64,000 bases of DNA from Pantoea trifolii (GTDB lineage Bacteria; Pseudomonadota; Gammaproteobacteria; Enterobacterales; Enterobacteriaceae): positions 3,162,001 through 3,226,000 of the forward strand of contig NZ_JANIET010000001.1 in the NCBI RefSeq assembly GCF_024506435.1. Reading direction: 5' to 3'. The position numbers and the translations under genes were made by a program. This document shows, piece after piece, positions 20,533 to 30,679 of this stretch; position 1 is the stretch's first letter, and each line of letters begins with the position of its first letter. The notes below the pieces were generated by a model, which had not been told where the DNA came from, did no database searches, and saw only the letters and a program-made list of their open reading frames with translations.

Positions 20533-21063
20533 ATGGAAAGTTCGTTTACTCCCATTGAACAGATGCTAAACATCCGTGCTAACCGCCATAAAGATTTTCC
20601 GCTGCAGGAGATCATTCTGACCCGCTTGTGCATGCATATGCAGGGAAAACTGCTGGATAATCGCAACAAAATGTTGAAGGCGCAGGGAATTAACGAGACC
20701 TTATTCATGGCGCTGATTACCCTTGATGCGCAGGAAAATCAGAGCATTCAGCCTTCAGAACTGAGTTCTGCTCTCGGCTCTTCACGCACCAATGCCACGC
20801 GTATCGCCGATGAGCTGGAGAAGCGCGGCTGGATCGAACGCCGTGAAAGCGAGAACGATCGTCGCTGCCTGCATCTGCATTTGACCGAAAAAGGTAATGA
20901 GTTCCTGCGTCAGCTGCTCCCACCGCAGCATCAGAGCCTGCAATACTTGTGGTCTTCGCTCTCCACTAACGAGCAGGATCAGCTGGAATCGATTACCCGT
21001 AAGTTACTTAACCGTCTCGATAAAATGGACGAAGATCAGGTTATCGCTTCCCTGTCGCGCTAA
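20533..21063 (+). CDS. emrR: MarR-family repressor of multidrug efflux EmrR (MprA)
   Basis: A 176-aa winged-helix repressor of the emrRAB operon that releases DNA when it binds uncouplers, salicylate and similar compounds. It matches E. coli MprA closely: [19 protein letters not shown] at the start, the helix-turn-helix around [33 protein letters not shown], and the wing [17 protein letters not shown]. The start at 20533 is set by this homology; an in-frame ATG at 20470 would add 21 unrelated residues. Confidence 0.96.
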   Translation: MESSFTPIEQMLNIRANRHKDFPLQEIILTRLCMHMQGKLLDNRNKMLKAQGINETLFMALITLDAQENQSIQPSELSSALGSSRTNATRIADELEKRGWIERRESENDRRCLHLHLTEKGNEFLRQLLPPQHQSLQYLWSSLSTNEQDQLESITRKLLNRLDKMDEDQVIASLSR

Positions 21064-21122
21064 TAGCAAGAAGTGCGACACAATCACCTTCCGAAATCGC
21101 TATTTTAATCCCCTTTTGTCCG

Positions 21123-21147
21123 GCCAGCGCTCAAGCGCTGGCTTTTT
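21123..21147 (+). terminator. Terminator-like hairpin between emrR and emrA
   Basis: GCCAGCGCT-CA-AGCGCTGGC, a 9-bp perfect stem, followed by TTTTT. It lies 60 nt after the emrR stop and 65 nt before emrA, inside what is otherwise an operon, so it may lower emrAB expression relative to emrR. Confidence 0.8.
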
Positions 21148-21211
21148 CGACTCGGGCAACCGTGTTGAAGGATCAGCACATCCCGACTAAATGGAAAACG
21201 TGGAGAACGAC

Positions 21212-22384
21212 ATGAGTGCGACAGCGGAAGCTCAAAGCCCGCAACAGCCAGCGAATAAAAAGAAGAAGCGCAAAGGTGTGCTGATCCTGCTGGCTATCGT
21301 GTTTGTAATTATTGGTGTTTCGTATCTGGCTTACTGGTATCTGGTGCTGCGTCACTTCCAGGAAACCGATGATGCGTACGTGGCGGGCAACCAGGTGCAG
21401 GTGATGGCGCAGGTTTCCGGCAGCGTAAACAAAGTGTGGTTCGACAACACCGACATCGTGAAGAAAGGCGATGTGTTGGTGTCACTGGATAAAACCGATG
21501 CAGAGCAGGCGTTTGAGAAAGCGCAGACCGCGTTGGCCACCAGCGTGCGTCAAACCCACCAGCTGATGATCAACGGCAAGCAGTATCAAGCCACCATCAA
21601 GTTGCAGCAAACCGCGTTAGAACAGGCCGAAGCTGACCTGAAACGCCGCGAGCCGCTGGGCGCGTCAAATCTGATTGGTCGCGAAGAGCTGCAACACTCG
21701 CGTGATGCCGTGGCAACTGCCAAAGCACAGCTGGATGTGGCAGTACAGCAATACAACGCTAACCAGGCGATGATTCTGAATACCTCGCTGGAAAACCAGC
21801 CGGCGGTACAGCAAAGTGCGGCTGAATTGCGCGATGCCTGGCTGGCGCTACAGCGTACCGAGATTCGTAGTCCGATTGATGGCTTCATTTCCCGTCGTAG
21901 CGTGCAGGTGGGTTCGCAAATCTCCACCACCACGCCGCTGCTGGCGGTGGTGCCGTCCACTAACCTGTGGATCGATGCGAACTTCAAAGAGACGCAGCTT
22001 GCGGGTGTGCGTATCGGTCAATCGGCCACGGTGATCAGCGATATCTACGGCGATGACGTGGAGTATCACGGCAAAGTGGTGGGCCTGGATATGGGTACCG
22101 GCAGCGCCTTCTCGCTGCTGCCTGCGCAGAATGCCACCGGTAACTGGATCAAAGTGGTTCAGCGTCTGCCGGTGCGTATTGAGCTGGATCCGAAACAAGT
22201 GGCGGAACATCCGCTGCGTATCGGCCTCTCCACGCTGGTGAAAGTCGACACGCAGAACAAAGATGGCGCCACGCTGGCCAGCGCCGTGCGTTCGCAAGCC
22301 GCGTATGAAAGTAATGCGTTGGCAATCGACCTCGCGCCGGTTAACCAGCTGATTACTGACATCGTTCGTGCCAACGCTGACTAA
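21212..22384 (+). CDS. emrA: Multidrug efflux membrane fusion protein EmrA
   Basis: A 390-aa HlyD-family adaptor linking EmrB in the inner membrane to TolC. After a short basic cytoplasmic tail (KKKKRKGV) one membrane helix spans about residues 28-48. The lipoyl-type barrel starts at ETDDAYVAGNQ, the coiled-coil hairpin covers about residues 95-200 and the beta-barrel part includes GLDMGTGSAFSLLPAQNATGNW. The ATG at 21212 has GGAG 6 nt upstream; the ATG at 21191 has none. emrB follows after 17 nt. Confidence 0.96.
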   Translation: MSATAEAQSPQQPANKKKKRKGVLILLAIVFVIIGVSYLAYWYLVLRHFQETDDAYVAGNQVQVMAQVSGSVNKVWFDNTDIVKKGDVLVSLDKTDAEQAFEKAQTALATSVRQTHQLMINGKQYQATIKLQQTALEQAEADLKRREPLGASNLIGREELQHSRDAVATAKAQLDVAVQQYNANQAMILNTSLENQPAVQQSAAELRDAWLALQRTEIRSPIDGFISRRSVQVGSQISTTTPLLAVVPSTNLWIDANFKETQLAGVRIGQSATVISDIYGDDVEYHGKVVGLDMGTGSAFSLLPAQNATGNWIKVVQRLPVRIELDPKQVAEHPLRIGLSTLVKVDTQNKDGATLASAVRSQAAYESNALAIDLAPVNQLITDIVRANAD

Positions 22385-22401
22385 CGCCGCGGGAGGCTGT
22401 T

Positions 22402-23937
22402 ATGGCACAAAAACCGCTTGAAGGTGCGCCGTTAGTCCTGATGACCATCGCCCTGTCGCTGGCGACGTTTATGCAGGTACTCGACTCCACCATCGCTAAC
22501 GTGGCGATTCCGACCATCGCCGGTAACCTCGGTGCCTCGAACTCGCAGGGCACATGGGTAATTACCTCTTTCGGGGTGGCAAACGCCATCTCGATTCCGA
22601 TTACCGGTTGGCTGGCGAAGCGCATCGGTGAAGTGAAGCTGTTTACCTGGTCGACCATTCTGTTTGTGCTGGCGTCCTGGGCGTGCGGCATGTCCGAAAG
22701 CCTTGAGATGCTGATCTTCTTCCGCGTCATTCAGGGCGTGGTTGCCGGTCCGCTGATTCCGCTGTCGCAGAGTTTGCTGCTGAACAACTATCCGCCGGCG
22801 AAACGCAGCGTGGCGCTCTCGCTGTGGGCGATGACGGTGATTGTCGCGCCGATCTGCGGCCCGATTTTGGGCGGCTGGATCAGCGATAACTATCACTGGG
22901 GCTGGATCTTCTTCATCAACGTACCGATTGGTTTGGTGGTGGTGTTGCTGACGCTGCAAACGCTGCGCGGACGTGAAACCCAAACCGAAATCCGCCCGAT
23001 CGATATGGTGGGTTTGGTGCTGTTGGTGGTGGGCATTGGCTCGCTGCAGGTGATGCTGGATCGCGGTAAAGAGCTCGACTGGTTTAGCTCCACCGAAATT
23101 ATAGTGCTGATGGTGGTCGCCGTGGTGGCGCTGCTGGTGTTGCTGGTGTGGGAGCTCACCGATGACCATCCGATAGTCGATTTGTCGTTGTTCAAGATGC
23201 GCAATTTCACCATCGGCTGTTTGTCGATCAGTCTGGCCTATATGCTTTACTTCGGCTCGATAGTGTTGCTGCCGCAGCTATTACAGGAGGTATATGGCTA
23301 CACCGCCACCTGGGCCGGATTAGCGTCGGCACCGGTGGGGATTCTGCCGGTGATCCTGTCGCCGATCATTGGCCGCTTCGCGCACAAGCTGGATATGCGT
23401 AAGCTGGTGACCTTCAGCTTCATCATGTATGCCGTCTGTTTCTACTGGCGCGCCTACACGTTTGAGCCGGGGATGGATTTTGGTGCATCGGCGTGGCCGC
23501 AGTTTATTCAGGGCTTTGCGGTGGCGTGCTTCTTTATGCCGCTCACCACCATTACGCTGTCAGGCTTACCGCCAGAACGTATGGCGGCGGCATCAAGCCT
23601 GTCGAACTTCGTGCGTACGCTGGCGGGTTCCATCGGTACCTCGATTACTACCACCATGTGGAGTAACCGTGAATCGATGCATCATAGTTATTTGTCGGAG
23701 TCGGTGAATCCGTACAACGTCAATTCACAGCAGATGTACGACCAGCTGCAAAGCATGGGCATGACCCAGCAACAGGCCTCGGCGTATATCGCGCAGCAAA
23801 TTACCAATCAGGGTCTGATTATTTCGGCGAATGAGATCTTCTGGGCATCGGCGGGCGTGTTCTTGATCTTGCTGGTGCTGGTGTGGTTTGCGCGTCCACC
23901 ATTCGGTGCGGGCAGTGGCGGCGGCGGCGCTCACTAA
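22402..23937 (+). CDS. emrB: Multidrug efflux MFS transporter EmrB
   Basis: A 511-aa inner-membrane proton-drug antiporter with 14 helices (DHA2 family). Landmarks are the first helix LVLMTIALSLATFMQVLDSTIANVA, motif A-like GWLAKRIGEVKLF, and motif C near VAPICGPILGGWISDNYHW. With EmrA and TolC it exports uncouplers such as CCCP and hydrophobic antibiotics such as nalidixic acid. The ribosome site is GGGAGG. The C-terminus ends in a glycine-rich tail (FGAGSGGGGAH). A bidirectional terminator follows. Confidence 0.96.
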   Translation: MAQKPLEGAPLVLMTIALSLATFMQVLDSTIANVAIPTIAGNLGASNSQGTWVITSFGVANAISIPITGWLAKRIGEVKLFTWSTILFVLASWACGMSESLEMLIFFRVIQGVVAGPLIPLSQSLLLNNYPPAKRSVALSLWAMTVIVAPICGPILGGWISDNYHWGWIFFINVPIGLVVVLLTLQTLRGRETQTEIRPIDMVGLVLLVVGIGSLQVMLDRGKELDWFSSTEIIVLMVVAVVALLVLLVWELTDDHPIVDLSLFKMRNFTIGCLSISLAYMLYFGSIVLLPQLLQEVYGYTATWAGLASAPVGILPVILSPIIGRFAHKLDMRKLVTFSFIMYAVCFYWRAYTFEPGMDFGASAWPQFIQGFAVACFFMPLTTITLSGLPPERMAAASSLSNFVRTLAGSIGTSITTTMWSNRESMHHSYLSESVNPYNVNSQQMYDQLQSMGMTQQQASAYIAQQITNQGLIISANEIFWASAGVFLILLVLVWFARPPFGAGSGGGGAH

Positions 23938-23952
23938 GCGATACAAATAAAA

Positions 23953-23977
23953 ACGGGCCTTGCGGCCCGTTTTTTTA
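23953..23977. terminator. Bidirectional terminator between emrB and yfiF
   Basis: ACGGGCC-TTGC-GGCCCGT followed by seven T on the plus strand and preceded by AAATAAAA, which gives T-rich sequence on the minus strand. The convergent yfiF gene stops next to it. Confidence 0.88.
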
Positions 23978-25087
23978 TGCGTTCTGACGCCACCATTCGG
24001 CGAGCAGAATACCGGTCGCCACGGACACGTTGAGGCTTTCAACGTTGCCGGTGCCGCCAATCGACAGGCTGAGATCGCCCTGCTGGAAAGCGCTGTCTGA
24101 CAGACCTTCGCTCTCCTGACCCAACACCAACACCATTTTGGCAGGCAGCTCGGCTTTCGCCAGCGGTGTGCCTTCATGGCTTGAGGTGGTAACGATGGTG
24201 TAACCCGCTTTACGGAACGCTTCCAGACCATCGGCAAAGCTTTCGCCGCTGATTGCCTGGACGTGCTCAGCGCCACCTTCGGCGGTACGGACTGCCGCAC
24301 CCGATTCCAGCAGCGAAGCATCATTCACCAGCAAACCTTTCACACCGAAGTGCGCGCAGCTACGCATAATGCCGCCAAGGTTGTGCGGGTTGCTGACATC
24401 TTCCAGCGCCAGCACGCAATCTTTGGTCGGTGCCTTTGTCAGCCACTCGGTAACCGGCATGCCCATGCGTTTTTTGATGATGAAGCACACGCCGCCGTGG
24501 TGTTCAGTACCTGAGGCTTTGGTCAGCTCAGCATCTTCTACCACATGATAGGCTTTGCGGTTGGCCGCCAGCCAGCGCAGGGTTTCGCGGAAACGCGGCG
24601 TTACGCTTTGAATAAACCAGGCACGCACGATGCTTTCCGGGCGGCTCAGGAACAGCGCCTGACAGGCATTTTCACCGTAGACGCGCGTCTCTTCCTGACG
24701 CTGACGGCGAATCTGCTCTGGATCGATCACCGGCTTGTTCGCGGCCTCATCCAGCTGGCTGTCATCGGCAACCGGTGGACGAGAAACGGTGCGCCACGGC
24801 GAATCACCGAAGCTGCGGTTGTCGTCACCACGATCGTCACGACGTCCAAAGCTGCGGCCACGTTCGGTATTGCTCGCACCGCGCGGTGCCGAGCTGCGTG
24901 CGCCGCTACGGCCACCTTCTTCATTATTACGTGCACTGCTGCGAGGACCAGAACGACGATTATCTTCCTGGCGCGCAGCAGGACGGCCGCCTTTGCCGGT
25001 ACGGGGATTCGGCTTTTGACCACCCTCCTCATCACGTACGTACATCACTTTTACCTTGCCGCTTTTGCCTTTAAATTCGTCGTTCAT
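23975..25087 (-). CDS. yfiF: TrmH-family (SPOUT) RNA methyltransferase YfiF
   Basis: A 370-aa putative RNA 2'-O-methyltransferase. The C-terminal SPOUT domain shows all three motifs: [28 protein letters not shown] and [16 protein letters not shown]. An upstream SpoU-substrate-binding domain starts near [16 protein letters not shown]. The first 100 residues are basic and disordered, rich in Arg, Ser and Gly, and longer than in E. coli YfiF (345 aa). The start ATG at 25087 gives [17 protein letters not shown] as in E. coli. No target RNA is known to me. Divergent from trxC. Confidence 0.95.
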   Translation of the reverse strand: MNDEFKGKSGKVKVMYVRDEEGGQKPNPRTGKGGRPAARQEDNRRSGPRSSARNNEEGGRSGARSSAPRGASNTERGRSFGRRDDRGDDNRSFGDSPWRTVSRPPVADDSQLDEAANKPVIDPEQIRRQRQEETRVYGENACQALFLSRPESIVRAWFIQSVTPRFRETLRWLAANRKAYHVVEDAELTKASGTEHHGGVCFIIKKRMGMPVTEWLTKAPTKDCVLALEDVSNPHNLGGIMRSCAHFGVKGLLVNDASLLESGAAVRTAEGGAEHVQAISGESFADGLEAFRKAGYTIVTTSSHEGTPLAKAELPAKMVLVLGQESEGLSDSAFQQGDLSLSIGGTGNVESLNVSVATGILLAEWWRQNA

Positions 25088-25243
25088 CTGTTCCTCCAGC
25101 ATTGAGAGCGCGAAGATTACCTGATGTGTCGGTGCTTAGCTATCAACTATTGAACCTATTGGGCAATCCAGATTGAGCATAGCACTCAACCTTTTCATAA
25201 TGTTCGGCAATCATCAGATTTACAGGTCCGGGTTGAGGTAAAT

Positions 25244-25663
25244 ATGAATACAGTTTGTGCCTCCTGTCAGGCAACCAACCGCGTGCCCGAGTCGCGCATT
25301 GCCGATGGAGCAAAATGCGGTCGCTGCGGCGGCGAGCTGTTCAACGGTGAAATCGCCAACGCGACGGCCGCCACGCTGGATAAGTATCTGCAAGACGATC
25401 TGCCCGTGGTGATCGACTTCTGGGCACCGTGGTGCGGTCCGTGCGTTAACTTCGCACCGGTGTTTAAAGATGTCGCAGACGAGCGTCGCGGGAAAGTGCG
25501 CTTCGTGAAAGTGAATACCGAAGCTGAACCTGCGCTCAGCTCGCGTTTCCGCATTCGTAGCATTCCTACGATTATGCTGTTCAAGAACGGCGAGATGGTC
25601 GACATGCTGAATGGCGCAATGCCAAAAGCGCCCTTTAACGAGTGGCTCGACGAATCGCTGTAA
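25244..25663 (+). CDS. trxC: Thioredoxin 2 with N-terminal zinc site
   Basis: A 139-aa cytoplasmic thioredoxin. The N-terminal zinc-binding part has the two Cys pairs CASC and CGRC; the catalytic site is WCGPC in [16 protein letters not shown]. The cis-Pro loop RSIPTIMLF and [19 protein letters not shown] complete the fold. In E. coli trxC is induced by OxyR; I do not see a clean OxyR site upstream. The ribosome site is GAGG. Confidence 0.97.
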   Translation: MNTVCASCQATNRVPESRIADGAKCGRCGGELFNGEIANATAATLDKYLQDDLPVVIDFWAPWCGPCVNFAPVFKDVADERRGKVRFVKVNTEAEPALSSRFRIRSIPTIMLFKNGEMVDMLNGAMPKAPFNEWLDESL

Positions 25664-25672
25664 ACCGCTGAT

Positions 25673-25699
25673 GGCCAGCCGCATGCTGGCCTTCCTTAT
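25673..25699 (+). terminator. Intrinsic terminator after trxC
   Basis: GGCCAGC-CGCAT-GCTGGCC followed by TTCCTTATT, a moderate T-tract. Confidence 0.7.
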
Positions 25700-25754
25700 T
25701 ACCTTTCCCGGCTAATTCCATTACACTGGCGTTTTTTATCCTGCCTGCGAACCT

Positions 25755-26459
25755 ATGTTTGAAAATGCCGTTCTGCGCTTACGTGCGCAACGTTTAGCGC
25801 GCGCCACGCGCCCGTTTCTTGCGCGCGGTAATCGTGTCATCCGTTGCCAACGCTGCCTGCTGCCGCAGAAAAACTGTCTGTGCGCCACCATCCAGCCTCA
25901 GCAAGCGCGCAGTCGCTTTTGTCTGGTGATGTTCGATACCGAGCCGATGAAGCCGAGCAATACCGGAAGATTAATCGCCGATGTGCTGCCGGACACCGAG
26001 GCGTTTGGCTGGTCACGCACTGAGCCAGATCCCGCGCTGCTGGCGGCGGTGAAGAATGAGCTTTATCAGCCGCTGGTGGTTTTCCCTGCGTCTTATGCTG
26101 ATGCCGGTCGTGAAGTGCTCACCAGCCCGCCGCTTACCGGCAAACCGCCGCTGTTTATTATGCTCGACGGTACCTGGACTGAAGCGCGCAAGATGTTCCG
26201 CAAAAGCCCGTGGCTGGATGCGTTGCCGGTGATGTCGTTAAACGTTTCTGCGCCGTCGCGCTACACGCTGCGCGAAGCCCACGGCGAAGGCCAGCACTGC
26301 ACCGCCGAAGTGGCTGCCGCGCTGCTGGAACAGGCGGGCGATCTCGTCGCCGCCGCCGAGTTACAGCACTATTTCGCCCGCTTCCGTCATGCTTATCTGG
26401 CGGGGAAACCGCATCATCCGATTCATGCTCTGGAAGAAGCATTGAGTAGCGGAATCTGA
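25755..26459 (+). CDS. tapT: tRNA-uridine 47 aminocarboxypropyltransferase
   Basis: A 234-aa DTW-domain enzyme that moves the aminocarboxypropyl group of S-adenosylmethionine onto uridine 47 of tRNAs (acp3U). It has a zinc-like Cys cluster, CQRCLLPQKNCLC (residues about 32-44), and the family motif FIMLDGTWTEARKMFRKS. It was called yfiP in E. coli, with the same neighbours. Located 91 nt after trxC and before patZ. Length is standard (E. coli 232 aa). Confidence 0.94.
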   Translation: MFENAVLRLRAQRLARATRPFLARGNRVIRCQRCLLPQKNCLCATIQPQQARSRFCLVMFDTEPMKPSNTGRLIADVLPDTEAFGWSRTEPDPALLAAVKNELYQPLVVFPASYADAGREVLTSPPLTGKPPLFIMLDGTWTEARKMFRKSPWLDALPVMSLNVSAPSRYTLREAHGEGQHCTAEVAAALLEQAGDLVAAAELQHYFARFRHAYLAGKPHHPIHALEEALSSGI

Positions 26460-26546
26460 AGCTGGTTCTCAGCCTGCGATCGGCGAATCGGCAAGCGCGG
26501 TAAAAAGCGTTTACAATCATGCCAATCTTGATAGCAGGAGCGGATG

Positions 26547-29204
26547 ATGAGCCAACGCGGACTGGAAGCGCTGTTACGACCTAAATCAATCGCGGTAATC
26601 GGTGCATCAATCACACCGGGCCGCGCCGGCTACTTTATGATGCGTAACTTGCTGGCCGGTGGATTTAGTGGTCCGGTATTGCCGGTAACGCCTAAGTATA
26701 AGGCGGTGAGCGGCGTGCTAGCGTGGCCCGATATCGCCAGCCTGCCCTTCGCACCCGATCTCGCCATCATCTGTACCCACGCCAAACGTAATCTCGAGCT
26801 GCTGCAACAACTGGGTGAAAAAGGCTGTAAGGCCTGCATTATTCTCTCGGCGCCGTCCAGCCAGTTGGAAGAACTGAAAGCCTGTGCGAGCCAATGGCAA
26901 ATTCGCCTGCTTGGGCCCAACAGCTTAGGTTTGCTGGCACCGTGGCAAGGGTTGAATGCCAGCTTCTCGCCGGTGCCGATTGCTAAAGGTCGCATTGCTT
27001 TTATTTCGCAATCCGCTGCGGTCTCTAACACTATTCTCGATTGGGCGCAGCAGCGTAACCTCGGTTTTTCCTGGTTTATCGCCTTAGGGGATAGCCTGGA
27101 TATCGACGTGGATGATCTGCTGGATTTCCTCGCGCGCGACGGCAAAACCAGCGCCATTCTGCTCTACCTCGAACACCTCAGCGATGCGCGTCGCTTTGTT
27201 TCCGCTTCGCGCAGCGCCTCACGCAACAAACCGATTCTGGTGATAAAAAGTGGTCGCAGCCATCAGGCGCAGGCGATGCTCGGCACTCACAGCGGACTGG
27301 ATGCTGCCTGGGATGCGGCGATTCAGCGCGCCGGTTTGCTGCGCGTGCAGGATACGCATGAGCTATTTACGGCGGTTGAGTCGCTGAGCCATATGCGTCC
27401 ACTGCGCGGCGATCGCCTGATGATCATCAGTAACGGCGCGGCCCCGGCAGCGCTGGCACTGGATGAACTGTATGCACGTAACGGTAAGCTGGCGACGCTG
27501 AGTGATGAAACGTTGCAGGCGCTGGCCGCACTGCTGCCGGAAGGCGTTGGGCGCGGCAATCCGCTGGATTTGAAAGATGACGCGACACCCGCGCGCTATG
27601 TCGCCTGCATTGAACGGCTGCTGGATAGCCATGAACTCGATGCACTGATGATCATTCATGCGCCAAGCGCCGTATCACCCTCCAGCGAAACCGCCGAGCA
27701 GATTATCGCGGCGGTTGCCAAACATCCGCGCGGCAAGCAGGTCACGCTGCTGACGAACTGGTGCGGCGAATACTCCTCGCAGTCCGCGCGGCGTGCTTTT
27801 ACTCAGGCCGGCATTCCCACCTGGCGCACGCCGGAAGGCACCGTCACCGCCTTCATGCATCAGGTGGAATATCGCCGCAACCAGAAGCAACTGCGTGAGA
27901 CGCCCGCGCTACCGATCGGTTTGACGCAGAACAGCGCGCAGGCGCATCAGCTGATTCAACAAGCGCTGGATAAAGGCATCACCACGCTGGATACCCATGA
28001 AGTGCAGCCAGTGTTGCAGGCTTACGGCCTGGCGACGCTGCCCACCTGGATTGCCAGCGACAGTGCCGCTGCTGCCAGCATTGCCGATCAGATTGGTTAT
28101 CCGGTGGCGCTCAAGCTGCGTTCGCCGGACATTCCGCATAAGTCCGAGGTACAAGGCGTAATGCTCTATCTACGCAGCGCTGCAGAAGTAAAACAAGCAG
28201 CTGAAGCCATTTTCGAGCGCGTGCGTGAAACTCATCCGCAGGCGCATATTGATGGCCTGCTGGTGCAGAGTATGGCGAACCGCGCCGGGGCACAGGAGTT
28301 ACGCGTGGTGGTCGAACAGGATCCGCTGTTTGGCCCGATTATCCTGCTGGGTGAAGGCGGCGTGAAGTGGCAGCCCGACAAGCAAGCAGCCGTGGCTTTG
28401 CCACCGCTGAATATGACGCTGGCGCGCTATCTGGTGATTCAGGCAATGAAAAGCGGCAAAGTACGCAGCCGTAGCGCGTTACGACCGCTGGATATCACCG
28501 GGCTTAGCCAGCTGTTAGTGCAGGTTTCCAACCTGGTGGTCGATTGTCCAGAGATTCAGCGGCTGGATATTCATCCGCTGCTAGCATCGGCCAATGAATT
28601 CACGCTGCTGGATGTGACGCTGCAGCTGGCGCCTTTCAACGGTGATAACGAAACGCGCCTGGCGATTCGTCCTTATCCACACCATCTTGAAGAGCGGGTG
28701 CAGCTAAAAGATGGGCAATATTGCCTGTTCCGCCCCATCTTGCCGGAAGATGAACCGCAGCTGCGCGCGTTTATTGCTCAGGTAACTAAAGAAGATCTCT
28801 ACTATCGTTACTTCAGTGAAATCAATGAGTTTACCCATGAAGATTTGGCAAATATGACGCAAATCGATTATGACCGCGAAATGGCGATTGTCGCTGTGCG
28901 CCAGCACAATGGCGTCGACGAGATCATTGGCGTAACGCGCGCGATCTCTGATGCCGACAATATCGATGCTGAATTCTCAGTGCTGGTGCGTTCCGACCTG
29001 AAAGGCTTGGGCATGGGCAGGCGCTTGCTGGAGAAGATGATTCGCTATACGCGCGATCATGGCCTGCAACAATTGAACGGTATCACCATGCCAAACAATA
29101 GCGGCATGATTACGCTGGCGCGAAAACTCAATTTTCGCGTGAATATTCAACTGGATGATGGCATTGTCAGCCTGAATTTGCCGCTCGGTGATGTCATCAG
29201 CTAA
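26547..29204 (+). CDS. patZ: Protein lysine acetyltransferase (Pat/YfiQ)
   Basis: An 885-aa enzyme that acetylates protein lysines such as that of acetyl-CoA synthetase, which lowers activity. Residues 1-700 form an inactive ADP-forming acyl-CoA synthetase part: CoA-binding domain from MSQRGLEALLRPKSIAVIGAS, then an ATP-grasp domain (ALKLRSPDIPHKSEVQGVM). The C-terminal GNAT domain (about 720-875) includes EDLYYRYFSEINEFTHEDLANM and the acetyl-CoA loop LKGLGMGRRL. The ATG at 26547 has AGGAG 6 nt upstream; the ATG at 26544 is only 3 nt away from it. Confidence 0.96.
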   Translation: MSQRGLEALLRPKSIAVIGASITPGRAGYFMMRNLLAGGFSGPVLPVTPKYKAVSGVLAWPDIASLPFAPDLAIICTHAKRNLELLQQLGEKGCKACIILSAPSSQLEELKACASQWQIRLLGPNSLGLLAPWQGLNASFSPVPIAKGRIAFISQSAAVSNTILDWAQQRNLGFSWFIALGDSLDIDVDDLLDFLARDGKTSAILLYLEHLSDARRFVSASRSASRNKPILVIKSGRSHQAQAMLGTHSGLDAAWDAAIQRAGLLRVQDTHELFTAVESLSHMRPLRGDRLMIISNGAAPAALALDELYARNGKLATLSDETLQALAALLPEGVGRGNPLDLKDDATPARYVACIERLLDSHELDALMIIHAPSAVSPSSETAEQIIAAVAKHPRGKQVTLLTNWCGEYSSQSARRAFTQAGIPTWRTPEGTVTAFMHQVEYRRNQKQLRETPALPIGLTQNSAQAHQLIQQALDKGITTLDTHEVQPVLQAYGLATLPTWIASDSAAAASIADQIGYPVALKLRSPDIPHKSEVQGVMLYLRSAAEVKQAAEAIFERVRETHPQAHIDGLLVQSMANRAGAQELRVVVEQDPLFGPIILLGEGGVKWQPDKQAAVALPPLNMTLARYLVIQAMKSGKVRSRSALRPLDITGLSQLLVQVSNLVVDCPEIQRLDIHPLLASANEFTLLDVTLQLAPFNGDNETRLAIRPYPHHLEERVQLKDGQYCLFRPILPEDEPQLRAFIAQVTKEDLYYRYFSEINEFTHEDLANMTQIDYDREMAIVAVRQHNGVDEIIGVTRAISDADNIDAEFSVLVRSDLKGLGMGRRLLEKMIRYTRDHGLQQLNGITMPNNSGMITLARKLNFRVNIQLDDGIVSLNLPLGDVIS

Positions 29205-29320
29205 CCTGTACAGAAAGGTAAAAGTCCTCCTCTACAGGCCGGTTGATGGTATTATTTACCGTTAGGATCATGATTTGATGGCAAAAGGCCATGCAATGAA
29301 CAGAGAAGAAGTGCACTGTG

Positions 29321-30676
29321 ATGTTGTCTAAATTCAAACGTAATAAACACCAACAACACCTCGCACAGCTGCCTAAACTGTCACAATCCGTGTCGGATCT
29401 GACGACGCTTTACTCGCCTGCCGAGTTTCGCGAAACCCTGCTGACGAAAATTGCCGCAGCAGAAAAGCGTATCTGTATCACCGCGCTGTATCTGGAGAAT
29501 GATGACGGCGGACGGGGAATTATGCAGGCGCTGTACGCAGCGCGTCAGGCACGTCCGGAGTTGGATGTCTGTATTCTGGTTGACTGGCATCGTGCGCAGC
29601 GTGGTCGCATTGGTGCCGCCCGTGGCGTGACCAATGCTGACTGGTATTGCGAAATGGCGGCTCAGCATCCGGATATCGCTATTCCGGTTTACGGCATTCC
29701 GGTTAACACCCGTGAAGCGCTCGGCGTGCTGCATCTTAAAGGGTTTATCATTGATGATACGTTGCTCTATAGCGGCGCGAGCCTGAACGATGTCTATCTG
29801 CATCAGCATGATAAATACCGTTATGACCGCTATCAGCTGATCCGCAATCCACAGCTTACCGATACTATGTATGCGTGGATCTGCGAAAATCTCAAGGAAT
29901 CCGATGCGGTTAATCGGCTCGATAAAACTGAGCGTCCTTCCAGTCCGGAAATTAAGAACGAAACGCGTCAGTTCCGTCAGGAACTGCGCAGCTTTAACTA
30001 TCAGTTTACCGGCAATGCAGATAATGAATCCCTTGCCGTCACGCCGCTGGTTGGCCTGGGTAAACGCAGCCTGCTGAACAAGACCATTTTCCATTTGATG
30101 CCCTGCGCCGAGCGCAAGCTGACGTTGTGCACGCCCTATTTCAACCTGCCCGCTATTCTGGTACGTAACCTGATTCATTTACTGCGTCAGGGCAAAGAGG
30201 TTGAGATCATCATTGGCGACAAAACGGCCAATGACTTCTACATCCCGCCAGAACAGCCGTTTAAGATTATCGGCGCGCTGCCTTATCTTTATGAGATCAA
30301 CCTGCGTCGCTTCCTTAGCCGTTTGCAGTATTACGTCAATAATGGTCAGCTGACGGTACGCTTGTGGAAAGATAGCGAGAACAGTTATCACCTGAAAGGC
30401 ATTTGGGTGGATGACGAATGGATGATGATCACCGGTAACAACCTCAATCCACGCGCGTGGCGACTGGATCTTGAGAATGCGGTGCTGATTCACGATCCGC
30501 TGAATCAATTGGCCGAACAGCGTGAAAAAGAGCTGGCGCTGATTCGTGAGCATACTTCCGTGGTGCAGCATTTCCGCGAGCTGGAAAGTATCTCCGATTA
30601 TCCAGCGAAGGTGCGCAAGCTGATTCGTCGCCTGCGCCGTATCCGCATCGATCGTTTGATTAGCCGTCTGCTCTAG
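29321..30676 (+). CDS. pssA: Phosphatidylserine synthase
   Basis: A 451-aa enzyme of the phospholipase D superfamily that makes phosphatidylserine from CDP-diacylglycerol and serine, the committed step to phosphatidylethanolamine. Both HKD motifs are present: HLKGFIIDD (about residue 138) and HLKGIWVDD (about residue 357). The end is basic (VRKLIRRLRRIRIDRLISRLL), as expected for a protein that sits on membrane surface and ribosomes. The ATG at 29321 gives MLSKFKRNKHQQHLAQ as in E. coli; a GTG codon lies just in front. Confidence 0.97.
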   Translation: MLSKFKRNKHQQHLAQLPKLSQSVSDLTTLYSPAEFRETLLTKIAAAEKRICITALYLENDDGGRGIMQALYAARQARPELDVCILVDWHRAQRGRIGAARGVTNADWYCEMAAQHPDIAIPVYGIPVNTREALGVLHLKGFIIDDTLLYSGASLNDVYLHQHDKYRYDRYQLIRNPQLTDTMYAWICENLKESDAVNRLDKTERPSSPEIKNETRQFRQELRSFNYQFTGNADNESLAVTPLVGLGKRSLLNKTIFHLMPCAERKLTLCTPYFNLPAILVRNLIHLLRQGKEVEIIIGDKTANDFYIPPEQPFKIIGALPYLYEINLRRFLSRLQYYVNNGQLTVRLWKDSENSYHLKGIWVDDEWMMITGNNLNPRAWRLDLENAVLIHDPLNQLAEQREKELALIREHTSVVQHFRELESISDYPAKVRKLIRRLRRIRIDRLISRLL

Positions 30677-30679
30677 CCG

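Noticed and set aside
25140..25230. OxyR site before trxC
   Set aside because: CTAT elements occur near 25140-25160, but the four-element spacing of OxyR sites is not met.
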